Notes: generated from the sequence alone by a model not told the origin. A stretch of 64,000 nt of DNA from Candidatus Microthrix parvicella Bio17-1 (GCF_000299415.1 NZ_AMPG01000001.1:186001-250000), one strand, 5' to 3'; numbered from the stretch's first letter, positions 1-9,304 are shown. Program-made: numbers and translations.

Positions 1-279
1 GGGCACGGCCGAGCCGTGATACATGTTCCAGCCGTCGATGTCGGCAAAGTCCGCCCCGATCTCCCGTCCATCGAGTGGAGCGTCGGGGCCCATCGCCCCG
101 GTGCCGGCCGGGTAGGCGTCACGGTGGTGCGCCACGAACAGGAACGGGTCCAGGGTGGGCCACTGGTTGCCCAGCGGAAACACCTCATGAATCACTGCGT
201 CGGTTGTCGTTGACGCCTTCGCCGGAGTGGTGCCGGCGGGTGATGGGGTGTTGGGAGGTGGTGTGGTGGTGGCGCTCAT
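1..279 (-). CDS. Pirin family protein, 5' part only (runs off the window)
   Basis: The first 93 codons of a minus-strand gene that continues beyond base 1. The start is the ATG at 279-277. After a Thr/Pro-rich leader of about 25 residues comes the N-terminal cupin region of the pirin family, visible as LGNQWPTLDPFLFVAHHRD and then DIDGWNMYHGSAVP. In complete pirins the next segment is the metal-binding PHPHRGFE motif, which is cut off here. Bacterial pirins are cupin-fold metal proteins, some with quercetinase activity, others regulatory; the substrate cannot be told from this fragment. It is divergent from the acyl-CoA synthetase gene, with 178 bp between the two starts for promoters. Confidence 0.8.
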   Translation of the reverse strand, partial: MSATTTPPPNTPSPAGTTPAKASTTTDAVIHEVFPLGNQWPTLDPFLFVAHHRDAYPAGTGAMGPDAPLDGREIGADFADIDGWNMYHGSAVP

Positions 280-457
280 GGCGGTTCCCGTCGGTCGCGA
301 CTCGATCGTGTGCCCCTGAAGAGAACCATCAAGGTCGGTCGCTATTCCCAATCCCGCGTCGCGTATCGGTCGCAGCGCCACTGCGGATGCACACCGGATA
401 GGTTCCAACCCGCCCAGGTGCGCACCGATCAGCGCATCCAGATCGAGGAGAGCTTCG

Positions 458-2011
458 TTGACCCAGCTGCGATTTCCCGGAGTTCACGCCCAGGCTGACC
501 CCGGCCGTGTGGCCATCACCATGGCCGGCACCGGCGAACAGGTCACCTTCGGCGAGCTCGACGCAATTTCCAACCGGCTGGCCCGCACCTTTCGGTCCTT
601 GGGGCTGGAGGCGGGTGGACACGTGGCAACCTGCATGGAAAACCGGGTCGAGGTGCTGGAAGTGGCCTGGGGCGCCCATTACGCCGGGCTGCACTACACC
701 TTCATCTCCACCCGGCTCACCCCGGACGAAGCTGCGTTCATCATCGGAGACTCCGGCTCCAAGGTGGTCGTGCTCACGCCCCAGCTGGGCCGGGTACTGA
801 TGCCTGCCCTCGCCGGGTTGGTCGACGACGACGTCACCTTCGTGTCGATCGGCGGCGAGGTCGACGGCGCTGACGATCTGATGGCGCTGGCGGCGGAACG
901 GTCACCCGACCCGATTCCCGACGCCACCGAGGGCGCCGACATGCTGTATTCCTCGGGCACCACCGGCCGCCCCAAGGGCGTGCTTCGAGCCCTTTCAGGC
1001 GAACCGCTGGGCACCACTGCGGGTTTGGCGTTGTTGGGCGAGTTCCTCATGGGGATGAGCCCGGAGAGCGTGTACCTCTCCCCCGCCCCGATGTATCACG
1101 CGGCCCCGCTCAAGTGGAGCCTCGAGAGCCTGGCGCTGGGCGCGTCGGTGGTGCTGATGGAGCGCTTCGAGCCCGAGGCGTTGCTGTCGGCCATCGAGAC
1201 TCACGGGGTGACGCACGGCCAGTTCGTACCCACCATGTTCGTGCGCATGCTGAAGCTGCCCGAAGAGGTGCGCAACCGGTACGACGTCTCCAGCCTGCAG
1301 GCGATCATCCACGCCGCGGCCCCATGCCCAGAGGACGTGAAGCGGGCGATGATCGCCTGGATGGGTCCGATCATCAACGAGTACTACGCCGGTACCGAGG
1401 GGTCGGGTTTCTGCTGGGCCTCGGCGGAGGACTGGCTGACCCACCCTGGCACGGTTGGAAAGCCGCTGGTCGGTGTGATCCACATCGTCGATCCCGACGG
1501 TGAGGAGCTGCCGGTCGGCGAGGAGGGGGTCGTGTACTTCGGTGAGGGCCCCCAGTTCGAATACCACAACGATCCCGAAAAGACCGCCGAGGCCTACAAC
1601 GAACGGGGCTGGTCCACCCTGGGCGACATCGGCAAAGTCGACGAGGACGGCTTCCTGTACCTCACCGACCGTCAGAGCAACATGATCATTTCCGGCGGCG
1701 TCAACGTGTACCCCCAGGAGGCGGAGAACGTGCTCGCCTCGCATCCCGACATTTACGACGTGGCCGTGATCGGCATCCCAAACGAGGACTTCGGCGAGGA
1801 GGTCAAGGCGGTGGTGCAGGTGACGGACGGCGTCGAGACGTCCGACGAGACGGCCGGGGCGCTCATCGCGTACTGCCGGGAGCGGTTGGCCGACATCAAG
1901 TGCCCGCGCAGCGTGGACTTCGTCGATGAGTTGCCCCGCCTACCAACGGGCAAGCTGCTGAAACGCCTGCTCAAGGACAAGTACTGGGAGGGCCACGGCT
2001 CCCGCATCTGA
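458..2011 (+). CDS. AMP-forming acyl-CoA synthetase (FadD-like)
   Basis: 517 aa, normal for class I adenylate-forming enzymes. The start is TTG at 458, with GAGGAG at 445-450 seven bases ahead. Core motifs are in order: P-loop YSSGTTGRPKG (about 164-174), YYAGTEGSG (about 308-316), the hinge region with STLGDIG (about 387) and the C-terminal catalytic lysine motif PTGKLLKR (about 496-503). It should activate a carboxylic acid with ATP to an acyl-adenylate and then a CoA thioester in the cytosol. Medium/long-chain fatty acids are the likeliest substrate, given the convergent acyl-CoA dehydrogenase gene next door, but the acyl specificity cannot be read from sequence. Confidence 0.87.
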   Translation: MTQLRFPGVHAQADPGRVAITMAGTGEQVTFGELDAISNRLARTFRSLGLEAGGHVATCMENRVEVLEVAWGAHYAGLHYTFISTRLTPDEAAFIIGDSGSKVVVLTPQLGRVLMPALAGLVDDDVTFVSIGGEVDGADDLMALAAERSPDPIPDATEGADMLYSSGTTGRPKGVLRALSGEPLGTTAGLALLGEFLMGMSPESVYLSPAPMYHAAPLKWSLESLALGASVVLMERFEPEALLSAIETHGVTHGQFVPTMFVRMLKLPEEVRNRYDVSSLQAIIHAAAPCPEDVKRAMIAWMGPIINEYYAGTEGSGFCWASAEDWLTHPGTVGKPLVGVIHIVDPDGEELPVGEEGVVYFGEGPQFEYHNDPEKTAEAYNERGWSTLGDIGKVDEDGFLYLTDRQSNMIISGGVNVYPQEAENVLASHPDIYDVAVIGIPNEDFGEEVKAVVQVTDGVETSDETAGALIAYCRERLADIKCPRSVDFVDELPRLPTGKLLKRLLKDKYWEGHGSRI

Positions 2012-2012
2012 G

Positions 2013-2029
2013 GCGTCCCTGCGGGGCGC
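2013..2029. terminator. Short GC hairpin between convergent genes
   Basis: GCGTCCC / GGGGCGC with a 3-base loop (one G-T pair) lies in the 22 bp between the stop of the acyl-CoA synthetase gene (2011) and the stop of the opposing acyl-CoA dehydrogenase gene (2034). There is no T-tract, so this is a weak bidirectional terminator candidate. Confidence 0.35.
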
Positions 2030-2033
2030 GGGC

Positions 2034-3161
2034 TTACCCGACTTTCGGCTCCCTCGGGAGGCCCAGCACCCGCTCACCAAGGATATTGCGCATCACCGAC
2101 GAGGTACCGCCCATGATCGTGTAGGCCGGGGCGTAGGCGATGGCCTTGGCGTGCGCCTGGTCGGCGGGCGGCAGGTGGGCAACCGCCCGCGATCCCATCA
2201 CCAGTGCGGCGAACTCGGCCACCCGCTGCTCGTGCTCGGTGCAAAAGCACTTCGTCGCCGCGCTGAAGCCGCCGGGGGCCTGGCCCAGCGCCTCCCGGTA
2301 AACCAACAGTCGGCCGAGTCGGTATCCGGCTTCCAGCCGGGCGATCTCCTGGCGAATCAACGGGTCGCTTCGGTCGCAGCCTTCAAGGGCCCGCTCGTAC
2401 AACGCCCGGTTGGACACAAGCCGATCGATACCACCCCGCTCGTGTTCCAACTGACGCATCGTCTGCTTGAACGCGTCGCCCTCAACCCCGACCAGGTGAT
2501 CGACCGGCACCCGCACATCGGAGAAGAACACCTCACAGAAATGGGCATTGGTGGTCATGTCCAGCACCGGCCGCACCTCGACGCCCGGCGTGTTCATCGG
2601 CACAATGATCTCGCTGATACCGCGGTGTGGCGGGCCCTCCGTGGTGGTCCGACAGATCAGGTAGCAGTAATCGGCTACCGCGGCGAAGCTGGTCCAGATC
2701 TTCTGCCCGGAGATCACCCAGTGCTCACCCTCCCGCCGGGCCGTTGTGGACAGGGAGGCCAGGTCCGAACCCGAATCCGGCTCGGACATCCCGATGCACC
2801 AGGTGACTTCACCCGACAACATGCCGGGCAGGAACCGCGCCTGCTGCGCGGGCGTGCCGTAGGCGATGAGGGACGGCCCAATCTGTCGATCGGCGAACCA
2901 ACTGGCGGCGATCGGGGCACCAACGCTGATCATTTCCTCGGCCATCACGATGCGCTCGATCGGTGGTCGGCCTCCGCCGCCGTGCCCGGTCGGCCAGGTC
3001 ATGCCGATCCAGCCCTCGGCGGCGAGGGTCCGTGAGAACCCGCGGGAGTAGCCGTTGATCCACGAGTCGTTGACCGCGCCGTGCTCGGCCACCCCGGCCA
3101 GCGCCACGTCCCGCGCCCGGCGCCGCAGCGCCGTCAGCTCGACGCCCAGCTCAAAATCCAC
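2034..3161 (-). CDS. Acyl-CoA dehydrogenase family protein
   Basis: 375 aa with the three-part acyl-CoA dehydrogenase layout: N-terminal helical domain, central beta domain with the FAD/substrate signature WCIGMSEPDSGSDLAS (121-136) followed by GQKIWTSFA, and a C-terminal helical domain ending GGTSSVMRNILGERVLG. GTG start at 3161, preceded on the coding strand by GGGAGC. It should oxidise an acyl-CoA to the 2-enoyl-CoA, passing electrons to ETF. It belongs to the FadE-like group often involved in branched, aromatic or steroid side-chain CoA esters in Actinobacteria, where paired subunits are common; no partner subunit is adjacent. Facing the acyl-CoA synthetase, it probably serves the same acid degradation route. 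Confidence 0.85.
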   Translation of the reverse strand: MDFELGVELTALRRRARDVALAGVAEHGAVNDSWINGYSRGFSRTLAAEGWIGMTWPTGHGGGGRPPIERIVMAEEMISVGAPIAASWFADRQIGPSLIAYGTPAQQARFLPGMLSGEVTWCIGMSEPDSGSDLASLSTTARREGEHWVISGQKIWTSFAAVADYCYLICRTTTEGPPHRGISEIIVPMNTPGVEVRPVLDMTTNAHFCEVFFSDVRVPVDHLVGVEGDAFKQTMRQLEHERGGIDRLVSNRALYERALEGCDRSDPLIRQEIARLEAGYRLGRLLVYREALGQAPGGFSAATKCFCTEHEQRVAEFAALVMGSRAVAHLPPADQAHAKAIAYAPAYTIMGGTSSVMRNILGERVLGLPREPKVG

Positions 3162-3283
3162 GTTTGCTCCCGTTCATTCCGACGGTGCAGAGGCCGGAGC
3201 AAGCTGGGTGGAGAGCACCACCACCCGAAACCCGCCTGTGTCGAAAGGGTGATCGCTGCCGCCGGTTGGTCCACATCAGGTTG

Positions 3284-4426
3284 TCAGGCCTGCGGGGTCA
3301 CGAGCGCCTTATCGCCCGTGGCCATCTTTGCGTACCGCTTGACCATCTCGGGATCGACAGCGTCCTCGAGCGACAGCACCATGCCGTACGAGCCGGCGAA
3401 CGTGGTGGTGATCTCATCGGCAACGCGGGTGCGGAGACGATCCACAGCCTCCTTGCCGATATTTTGAAGGAACGGCGTGAGCAGCCAGCCGCCGAGCGCC
3501 CACGACATGCCGTAGCTGCGGGACAGCGTCGTCGGGCCGCGGTCAAGACCACCGTAGATGTAGACCTGCTTGTGTGTGTCGGAGCCATAGCGGCTGAACC
3601 CATCAGCCTGCTCGCCGGCCACCCGCTCCATCGCCGACAGCAGCGTGTCGGCAAGCTCGCCGCCACCGATCGCGTCGAATGCGATGGTTGCGCCGGTCGA
3701 GCGCAGTGCATCTTCGAGGTCGTTGTGGAACGACGCGTCGGAGGAGTTGCACACAACGTCGGCTCCTGCTTCGCGGAGGAGGTCAACATGTTCCTGCGAG
3801 CGAACGACGTTGACCAGGCCGATGCCGTCAGCCCGGCAGACGCGGTTGAGTATCTGGCCGAGGTTTGATGCACCAACGGTGTGAACCAGGGCCGTGTGAC
3901 CCTCCGTCTTCATCGTCTCGATCATGCCGAGCGCGGTGAGCGGGTTGACGAACGCGGCCGCCGCATCAGCCGGGTCCGTGCCGTCCTGCATCACCAGGCA
4001 CTGCGACGCGTCGATGGTGCGGTACTGGGCATACGCGTTGCCGGACAGGAACCCGACAACCTTGTTGAGCAGTGCCTGAGCTGTGGGATCCGGTCCGGCG
4101 GCCACAACGGTGCCTGCCCCCTCGTTGCCGACCGGCATCGGCTGGTCGACCCGCCCTCGCTGGCCGGCAACGGCGCCGTCTGACACCGGCACCGCCACCG
4201 CCGGCAACCCGGTGCCAACGACCGCCGATGCTCGGGAGGCGTCGCCCATTGCGAACAACATCCCCTGGTCCGACGGGTTGATCGGGGCCGCCTCTACCCG
4301 AATGACCACCTGGCTGCCCGTCGGATCGTCGACCTCAAACTGCTCGATGCCGAGGGTGACCACACCGTCACCCGTGAGGGTCGAACGTAACTCCAGGGCG
4401 GTCTTGGGGACATCGTGCCGGGTCAT
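3284..4426 (-). CDS. Zinc-type alcohol dehydrogenase-like / quinone oxidoreductase (MDR family)
   Basis: Medium-chain dehydrogenase/reductase. ATG at 4426 is taken as start (380 aa); an in-frame start 45 bases upstream would run into the preceding stop at 4453. The GroES-like N-terminal half contains VVIRVEAAPINPSDQGML, and the Rossmann half carries LVHTVGASNLGQ and IAFDAIGGGEL. The usual structural and catalytic zinc Cys ligands are not evident, which suits the NADPH-quinone-oxidoreductase side of the family rather than zinc alcohol dehydrogenases. Substrate unknown. It lies 26 bp downstream of the NuoF-like gene and is probably cotranscribed with it. Confidence 0.75.
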   Translation of the reverse strand: MTRHDVPKTALELRSTLTGDGVVTLGIEQFEVDDPTGSQVVIRVEAAPINPSDQGMLFAMGDASRASAVVGTGLPAVAVPVSDGAVAGQRGRVDQPMPVGNEGAGTVVAAGPDPTAQALLNKVVGFLSGNAYAQYRTIDASQCLVMQDGTDPADAAAAFVNPLTALGMIETMKTEGHTALVHTVGASNLGQILNRVCRADGIGLVNVVRSQEHVDLLREAGADVVCNSSDASFHNDLEDALRSTGATIAFDAIGGGELADTLLSAMERVAGEQADGFSRYGSDTHKQVYIYGGLDRGPTTLSRSYGMSWALGGWLLTPFLQNIGKEAVDRLRTRVADEITTTFAGSYGMVLSLEDAVDPEMVKRYAKMATGDKALVTPQA

Positions 4427-4452
4427 GGCTTCAGTCTGCCCGATCGACGGCG

Positions 4453-5904
4453 TCAGTCGGTGTAGGTCCAATCGGGCCGCTTGCGAGCCTGCCGCTCGTC
4501 ATAGGTGACCACACCGTTGGCCAGGTCGATGATCTTGGGGACCGGAAGATCGACGCGGTCCGAACCGCAGCGGCCGTCGAGATGGGTCACGACATCCTCA
4601 GGGAAGGTGCGTAGAAAGCTTGAGATCAGCTCGCGTTCCTGCACCGGCAGGTAGCAGCGGTTGCCATCGGCCACCACCTCCAAACGGCGTTGGATCGTAT
4701 CGAGGTCGCCGTCGGTGCCATCGCCATCACGGATGCGATCGAGCGCATCGGTGATCGCTCCGGTGCCCAGTTTGCAAGGCGGACACTGCCCACAGGACTC
4801 GACGTACAGGAACCTCGACAGCATGGCCGCCACCTCCACCATGCAGGCGCTGTCGTCGTACACGATGAACCCGGCAGCGCCCAGGCCCGAGCCAACAGCG
4901 GCGAAGTGCTCGTGGCTGAGCGGGACGTCGAGGTGCTCTGCGGCCAGCACTGCGTTGGCCACCCCGGGCAACACCGCCTTGACGGCGCGGCCATCGGCGA
5001 CGCCACCACACGCCTCAATCACCTGGCGAAGCGATGTGCCCATCGGCACTTCGACCACGCCCGGCAGCTCGACGTCTCCCACGACGGTGCAGATCACGGT
5101 TCCCGGTGACTCGTCGGTGCCAACCGACCGAAATGCCGCAGCACCGTTGGCCAGGATCCACGCCGCCTGCGCCAGCGTCTCGGCGTTGTTCACCAGGGTC
5201 GGGTTGGACTCGTGCCCGGCGTCGTGACCAGGTTCGGCTTCGGCCGACTCCCAACCCAGCTGCGGTGCGGTGGCGAACAGCCCGTGCAGAAACGGCGGAA
5301 GCCAACGGGGCAAGGGCTCATTGCCCTCGATCACCTCCAGCAGGGCCTTTTCCTCTCCGAACAGGTATTCCTCGGGCCCTTCGACCACGGTGACGTTCAG
5401 GCCCTCAAGCCATCCAGCATCAGCCAACTCTGCGATCGCCGTGCGGATTCGGGTCAGTTCCGCACCGAAACTCGCCTTGAGCGCAATGAAGGCCTCCAAC
5501 GCTCCGACGCTGTGAGCGGCCACCAGCAACCCCTCCAGTACCGCATAGGGATTGTGGCGCAGTACCGCCCGATCCTTGAAGGTGCCGGGCTCCCCCTCTG
5601 CGGCGTTGCAGACTGCGAAGTGGTGTCTGCCGCCACCGTTGAGGATGGAGTCCCACTTGCGTCCCGCTGGGAAGCCCGCACCGCCGCGCCCTCTGAGCCC
5701 GGCGGCGTTCACCTCGGCGATGGTGGCCTCCGGCCCAAGCTCCAGCGCTCGTGCGAGTGCCGCCCCGCCGCCACGGCTCAGGTGGTCCTCCAGCGAAACG
5801 ACCGGCGCCCCAGAGAGAATCCTCGGCCCGATCCCGACGCCGCTGTGGTCGTCGGCGTCGGCTGGATCCGTCACGGTCGAACTCACAGGGCCCTCCAGCA
5901 TCAC
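4453..5904 (-). CDS. NADH-binding NuoF-like flavoprotein subunit
   Basis: 483 aa, similar in plan to the 51-kDa subunit of complex I and to HoxF/HydB/formate-dehydrogenase beta subunits. Visible features: FMN/NADH region GRGGAGFPAGRKWD (about 71-84), NAAEGEPGTFKDR, the acidic VEGPEEYLFGEEKAL stretch, an SLBB-like section, and the C-terminal 4Fe-4S cluster motif ESCGQCPPCKLGT (about 367-379) with a later Cys. It should pass electrons between NAD(P)H and an Fe-S partner. No NuoE, NuoG or dehydrogenase subunit lies beside it, so this is a solitary copy rather than part of a nuo operon. Its partner is unknown; the MDR gene just downstream is the only cotranscribed candidate. Confidence 0.82.
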   Translation of the reverse strand: MMLEGPVSSTVTDPADADDHSGVGIGPRILSGAPVVSLEDHLSRGGGAALARALELGPEATIAEVNAAGLRGRGGAGFPAGRKWDSILNGGGRHHFAVCNAAEGEPGTFKDRAVLRHNPYAVLEGLLVAAHSVGALEAFIALKASFGAELTRIRTAIAELADAGWLEGLNVTVVEGPEEYLFGEEKALLEVIEGNEPLPRWLPPFLHGLFATAPQLGWESAEAEPGHDAGHESNPTLVNNAETLAQAAWILANGAAAFRSVGTDESPGTVICTVVGDVELPGVVEVPMGTSLRQVIEACGGVADGRAVKAVLPGVANAVLAAEHLDVPLSHEHFAAVGSGLGAAGFIVYDDSACMVEVAAMLSRFLYVESCGQCPPCKLGTGAITDALDRIRDGDGTDGDLDTIQRRLEVVADGNRCYLPVQERELISSFLRTFPEDVVTHLDGRCGSDRVDLPVPKIIDLANGVVTYDERQARKRPDWTYTD

Positions 5905-5988
5905 GTTGCTTCCTCGAGCAACACTTCTCAGCTCACCGAAACCACCAGCGTCGGCTTCCCCCGGCCTTCACGCGCACCGAGAGACATT

Positions 5989-6021
5989 GTAGCCGCCGGG
6001 GTCAGGGGCCCCGGCGGCTAC
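5989..6021. terminator. 13-bp perfect GC hairpin after the nitrite reductase gene
   Basis: GTAGCCGCCGGGG (5989-6001) pairs perfectly with CCCCGGCGGCTAC (6009-6021) across a 7-base loop. It lies downstream of the nirK stop (6077) and upstream of the NuoF-like start, so it probably terminates nirK transcription and insulates the next gene. No U-tract follows on either strand. Confidence 0.6.
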
Positions 6022-6076
6022 TCGTCCCCCTCATGGAGTCGGAGGAGGCCGACTGGTGTGACCGATCGGTCGTGGG

Positions 6077-7597
6077 CTAGCCGACGATGACCGTGCCCCG
6101 CATCCATGGGTGCGGTTCGCAGTGGTACGGATACTCACCGGCGGTATCGAAGGTGAAGGAGAACTCGTCGCCCGCTTCGATGTTGCCCGAGTTGAACTTC
6201 CCGTCGGGGGTGGCCTTGGACCCGTCGGACTTGCCGGAGGTCACGGTGTGGAAGACGGTGTCCTTGTTACTCCAGGTCACCTTGTCACCAACAGCCACCT
6301 TGATCGTGGGCGGGCTGTACGCCGTGGCGGCATTGGCCGGATCGAACGATCCCTTGGGGATGGTGACCTCGGTGGTCTCGACCGGCGTGTCCGGGTCGAC
6401 CGCAGCGGCAGCCGTCGTCGGTGTGATGACCTCGCCGCCCCCGCTGCCGCCCTTCGGCGGCTCGATCTTGGAATAGATCTCGGGGTCTTCCTTGCCGTCG
6501 ATGTCGACGTGACCAATCGCGCCCTTGTCGAAGGCCCGGGTCAATGCGTGGTCCACCAACACGATGCTGGACGGGGACATCCCAAGCATCTCCACCACGG
6601 TGCCGCCACCGGCAACCACCGAGGTGGACTGGGAGCCACGAATGATCGAGTTGTCGGGGTGAGTGGCCGCCTCCGGATACACCTTGTCCCAATGCGAGCC
6701 GATCGGGTGGAAGTTGGCGGTCAGGTTGAGGCCCTCGTTCACGAAGTAGATCCTGGACCGCTCCCCCAGCTTCATCTTCAGTGAGTTGTCGTCGGCGATC
6801 GCGCCCACCGAACCGTTGAAGGTGACGTAGCGGGGATCCTCGTTGGTCACTCTGTCGCGATTGAACTTGGCCATGCCACTGGCGTCCGGCGCGTCGACGT
6901 ACCACTCGCTCTGCATGACCGCCCACTCGTGCTCGACCTCCGGCAAGGGCTCAGCAGGATCGACGATGAACATGCCATACATGCCCATCGCAATGTGGTG
7001 CAGCGTGTCCTCGGCGGTGCAGTGATACATGAACGCACCCGGATACAGCAGGCGGGCCTGGATGGCCGCCGATTCTCCTGGGGCCACCAGCAGGTCCGAA
7101 GCACCGCCATGCATACCGGTGACGGAGTGAAAGTCGATGTTGTGCGGGTGCTTGCCCGTCGTCGGGTTGGACAGCGTAATCCTGACCACGTCGCCGACCC
7201 GGCCGCGGATCACCGGGCCCGGAACACCGCTGACGTCGGTCTTGTCCCCGGCCACCTTGAAGCCCCACTTCTCGGTCATGACATCGTTGGCGGGGTCCAG
7301 CATTGCCATGCCTTCGACCGCCTCGAGGTGCACGTCGAATCGACGGGGCTCCTTGCGCGTGATCGTCGGTGGAACCGCGGGGGCGTACGAAAGGTGGACC
7401 TCCTTGGGATCGGCCTCCTGAATGGCCGACAGCGGCACCATCTCGGGCACGACCTCGGCGGCAAGCGCCGCACTACTACCGTCGGCACCCAGATCGTTGT
7501 CGGTGCATGCAGCAACGACGACGGGGGTCGACGCCAGCATGCCAAGCATGGTCCGGCGTTGCAGTTTCGTTTTGTGTAGGTGGGTTTGTGACTCCAT
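6077..7597 (-). CDS. nirK: Copper nitrite reductase with C-terminal cupredoxin domain (NirK, three-domain)
   Basis: 506 aa. The N-terminus is a lipoprotein-like export signal (RRTMLGML, then lipobox-like VVAAC at about 26-30). Two multicopper-oxidase-type cupredoxin domains follow. HNIDFHSVTG (about 152) supplies a type 2 copper His and the catalytic Asp. MYHCTAEDTLHHIAMGM (about 189-205) supplies the type 1 copper Cys/His/Met. HPIGSHWDKV (about 295) and LVDHALTRAF (about 347) match the domain-2 active-site His regions of NirK. A Pro/Gly-rich linker then leads to a third cupredoxin (about 410-506) with its own type 1 site, H near 458 and YHCEPHPWMRG at the end. It should reduce nitrite to NO outside the membrane, the tethered blue-copper domain serving as electron donor. 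It is transcribed alone; no nor or nos genes are in view. Confidence 0.88.
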   Translation of the reverse strand: MESQTHLHKTKLQRRTMLGMLASTPVVVAACTDNDLGADGSSAALAAEVVPEMVPLSAIQEADPKEVHLSYAPAVPPTITRKEPRRFDVHLEAVEGMAMLDPANDVMTEKWGFKVAGDKTDVSGVPGPVIRGRVGDVVRITLSNPTTGKHPHNIDFHSVTGMHGGASDLLVAPGESAAIQARLLYPGAFMYHCTAEDTLHHIAMGMYGMFIVDPAEPLPEVEHEWAVMQSEWYVDAPDASGMAKFNRDRVTNEDPRYVTFNGSVGAIADDNSLKMKLGERSRIYFVNEGLNLTANFHPIGSHWDKVYPEAATHPDNSIIRGSQSTSVVAGGGTVVEMLGMSPSSIVLVDHALTRAFDKGAIGHVDIDGKEDPEIYSKIEPPKGGSGGGEVITPTTAAAAVDPDTPVETTEVTIPKGSFDPANAATAYSPPTIKVAVGDKVTWSNKDTVFHTVTSGKSDGSKATPDGKFNSGNIEAGDEFSFTFDTAGEYPYHCEPHPWMRGTVIVG

Positions 7598-7717
7598 GGC
7601 CCGACAGATTACTTCTATTTTCCACTAGGACAAGTCCACGAGCGTCACTCTCTCGTACTCCGATAGATACCAGTCACATGAGCAGACAGGTTCACCCGAG
7701 GGCGGCGAGCAGTTCGG

Positions 7718-9304
7718 CTATTCGGTGGGACGCCGACGACGCTGAGCGGTCATTCGTTCGGCGGCCGGGACCGCCACCAACAGCGCCTTCGCCTTGTTGC
7801 GGGTTTCCAAATACTCATCGGCCGGATCCGAGTCGGCAACGATGCCCGCGCCGGCCTGCACGGTCCCGCGCCACGGGGCGGCCGCCTGGTCGGGGTTGCG
7901 GTCGATCACCATGGTGCGAATGGCGATGGCGGTGTCGATGTTGCCCGAGAAGTCCAGGTAGCCGACGATGCCCGCATACGGGCCTCGCTTGATCGGCTCC
8001 AGCTCGTCGATGATCTGCATGGCGCTCACCTTGGGGGCACCCGAGACGGTGCCGGCGGGCAGCGTTGCGGCCAGCACGTCGGCGGGGGTCCTGCCCTCAG
8101 CGAGGGTTCCGGCAACCTGGCTGGTGAGGTGCATCACATGACTGAAGCGCTCCAGCGTCATGAGCTCCTCCACCTCGCAGGTACCGAACTCGACCACTCG
8201 GCCAACGTCGTTGCGTGCCAGGTCGACCAACATGATGTGCTCGGCCCGCTCCTTGGGGTGCTCGGCCAGTTCGGCGCCCAGCCTTCGATCGTGCTCGGGG
8301 GTGCGACCCCGAAACCGGGTGCCCGCGATCGGCCGGGAGATCACCCGGTTGCCGAGCAATTGCACCATCGGCTCCGGCGAGCAGCCCACCAGCAACAGCT
8401 CGGGCTCACGCACGAAGTACATGTAGGGGCTGGGGTTGACCTGGCGCAGCACCCGGTAGACGTCAAACGGGTCGGCGTTCAGGTCGAACTCGTAGCGGGT
8501 GGACAGCACCACCTGGAAGATGTCCCCTTCCAGAATGTGCTCCTTGGCCACCTCAACGGCGCGGCAATAGGTCTGCTCGTCCAGGCTGGGACGAACCGGC
8601 GGAACCTCATCGTCCGGGTGAGGCGGGTGCACCAGGGGCTCGTCCAGCGGCCGCGCCCCGTCGGCGGTCAGCACATCGAGCGAGCTCAGCGCATCGGCGT
8701 AGAGCCGGTCGAGGTCGTCGCCACTCGAACCTGGCGGGATGACCACGTTGACGATCAACGTCACCCGCTGGCTGTAGTGGTCATACGCCGCCAGCTCGCC
8801 GATGACCGATTGGACCGCATCGGGGTACGCGCGGTCGTCGGTCGGGATGTTGGGAAGGTGTTCAACCTCGCGCATCACGTCGTAGCCCAGGTAACCAACC
8901 AGGCCCGAATGAAGCGGCGGTTCGTGGCCCTCGGGGAAGCCGACCCGCACGGCATCGGGGGCGGTGAGCACCCGACCGATCGCCTCGATGGTGGCCAACA
9001 TGCCCTGCCCCAGCGGGAGTGCGGCGAGCAGTTCATCGAGGAGCCCCTCGCCGGTGGAGACCGCCACATCGCCGTCGCGCAGCGTCAACCTGGCCAACGG
9101 CCGCCGGCCGACGAACGACCAGCGACCCCATCCACCGCCGTGATCAACCGACTCGAGTAGGAACCCGGCCTCGTCCTCGGGACACAGCCGGGCGAAGGCG
9201 GCCACCGGGGTGGTCAGATCGGCGAGAAGCTGCCGCCAGACAGGGATGACGGTGAACTCGGTGGCGAGTGTGCCGAAGCGGTCCCGTGTGAGCTCCGACG
9301 TCAT
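7718..9304 (-). CDS. trpE: Anthranilate synthase component I
   Basis: 529 aa from the ATG at 9304, which overlaps the hisI stop by one base (TGATG); a longer frame extends upstream but only through hisI in another frame. It has the N-terminal Trp-binding/regulatory half (LLESVDHGGGWGRWSFVGR) and the chorismate-binding half with IAGTRFRGRTPEHD, LVDLARNDVGRV and GTVSGAPKVSAMQIIDELEP. It converts chorismate plus glutamine- or ammonia-derived nitrogen to anthranilate, the first step of tryptophan synthesis. The amidotransferase subunit (trpG) is not in the window. hisI followed by trpE is a common actinobacterial arrangement. Confidence 0.93.
   Translation of the reverse strand: MTSELTRDRFGTLATEFTVIPVWRQLLADLTTPVAAFARLCPEDEAGFLLESVDHGGGWGRWSFVGRRPLARLTLRDGDVAVSTGEGLLDELLAALPLGQGMLATIEAIGRVLTAPDAVRVGFPEGHEPPLHSGLVGYLGYDVMREVEHLPNIPTDDRAYPDAVQSVIGELAAYDHYSQRVTLIVNVVIPPGSSGDDLDRLYADALSSLDVLTADGARPLDEPLVHPPHPDDEVPPVRPSLDEQTYCRAVEVAKEHILEGDIFQVVLSTRYEFDLNADPFDVYRVLRQVNPSPYMYFVREPELLLVGCSPEPMVQLLGNRVISRPIAGTRFRGRTPEHDRRLGAELAEHPKERAEHIMLVDLARNDVGRVVEFGTCEVEELMTLERFSHVMHLTSQVAGTLAEGRTPADVLAATLPAGTVSGAPKVSAMQIIDELEPIKRGPYAGIVGYLDFSGNIDTAIAIRTMVIDRNPDQAAAPWRGTVQAGAGIVADSDPADEYLETRNKAKALLVAVPAAERMTAQRRRRPTE

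Noticed and set aside
7628-7637. GGACAAGTCC palindrome upstream of nirK as a regulator site
   Set aside because: Only 4-bp arms and no match to NsrR, FNR/CRP or NnrR consensus; likely chance.
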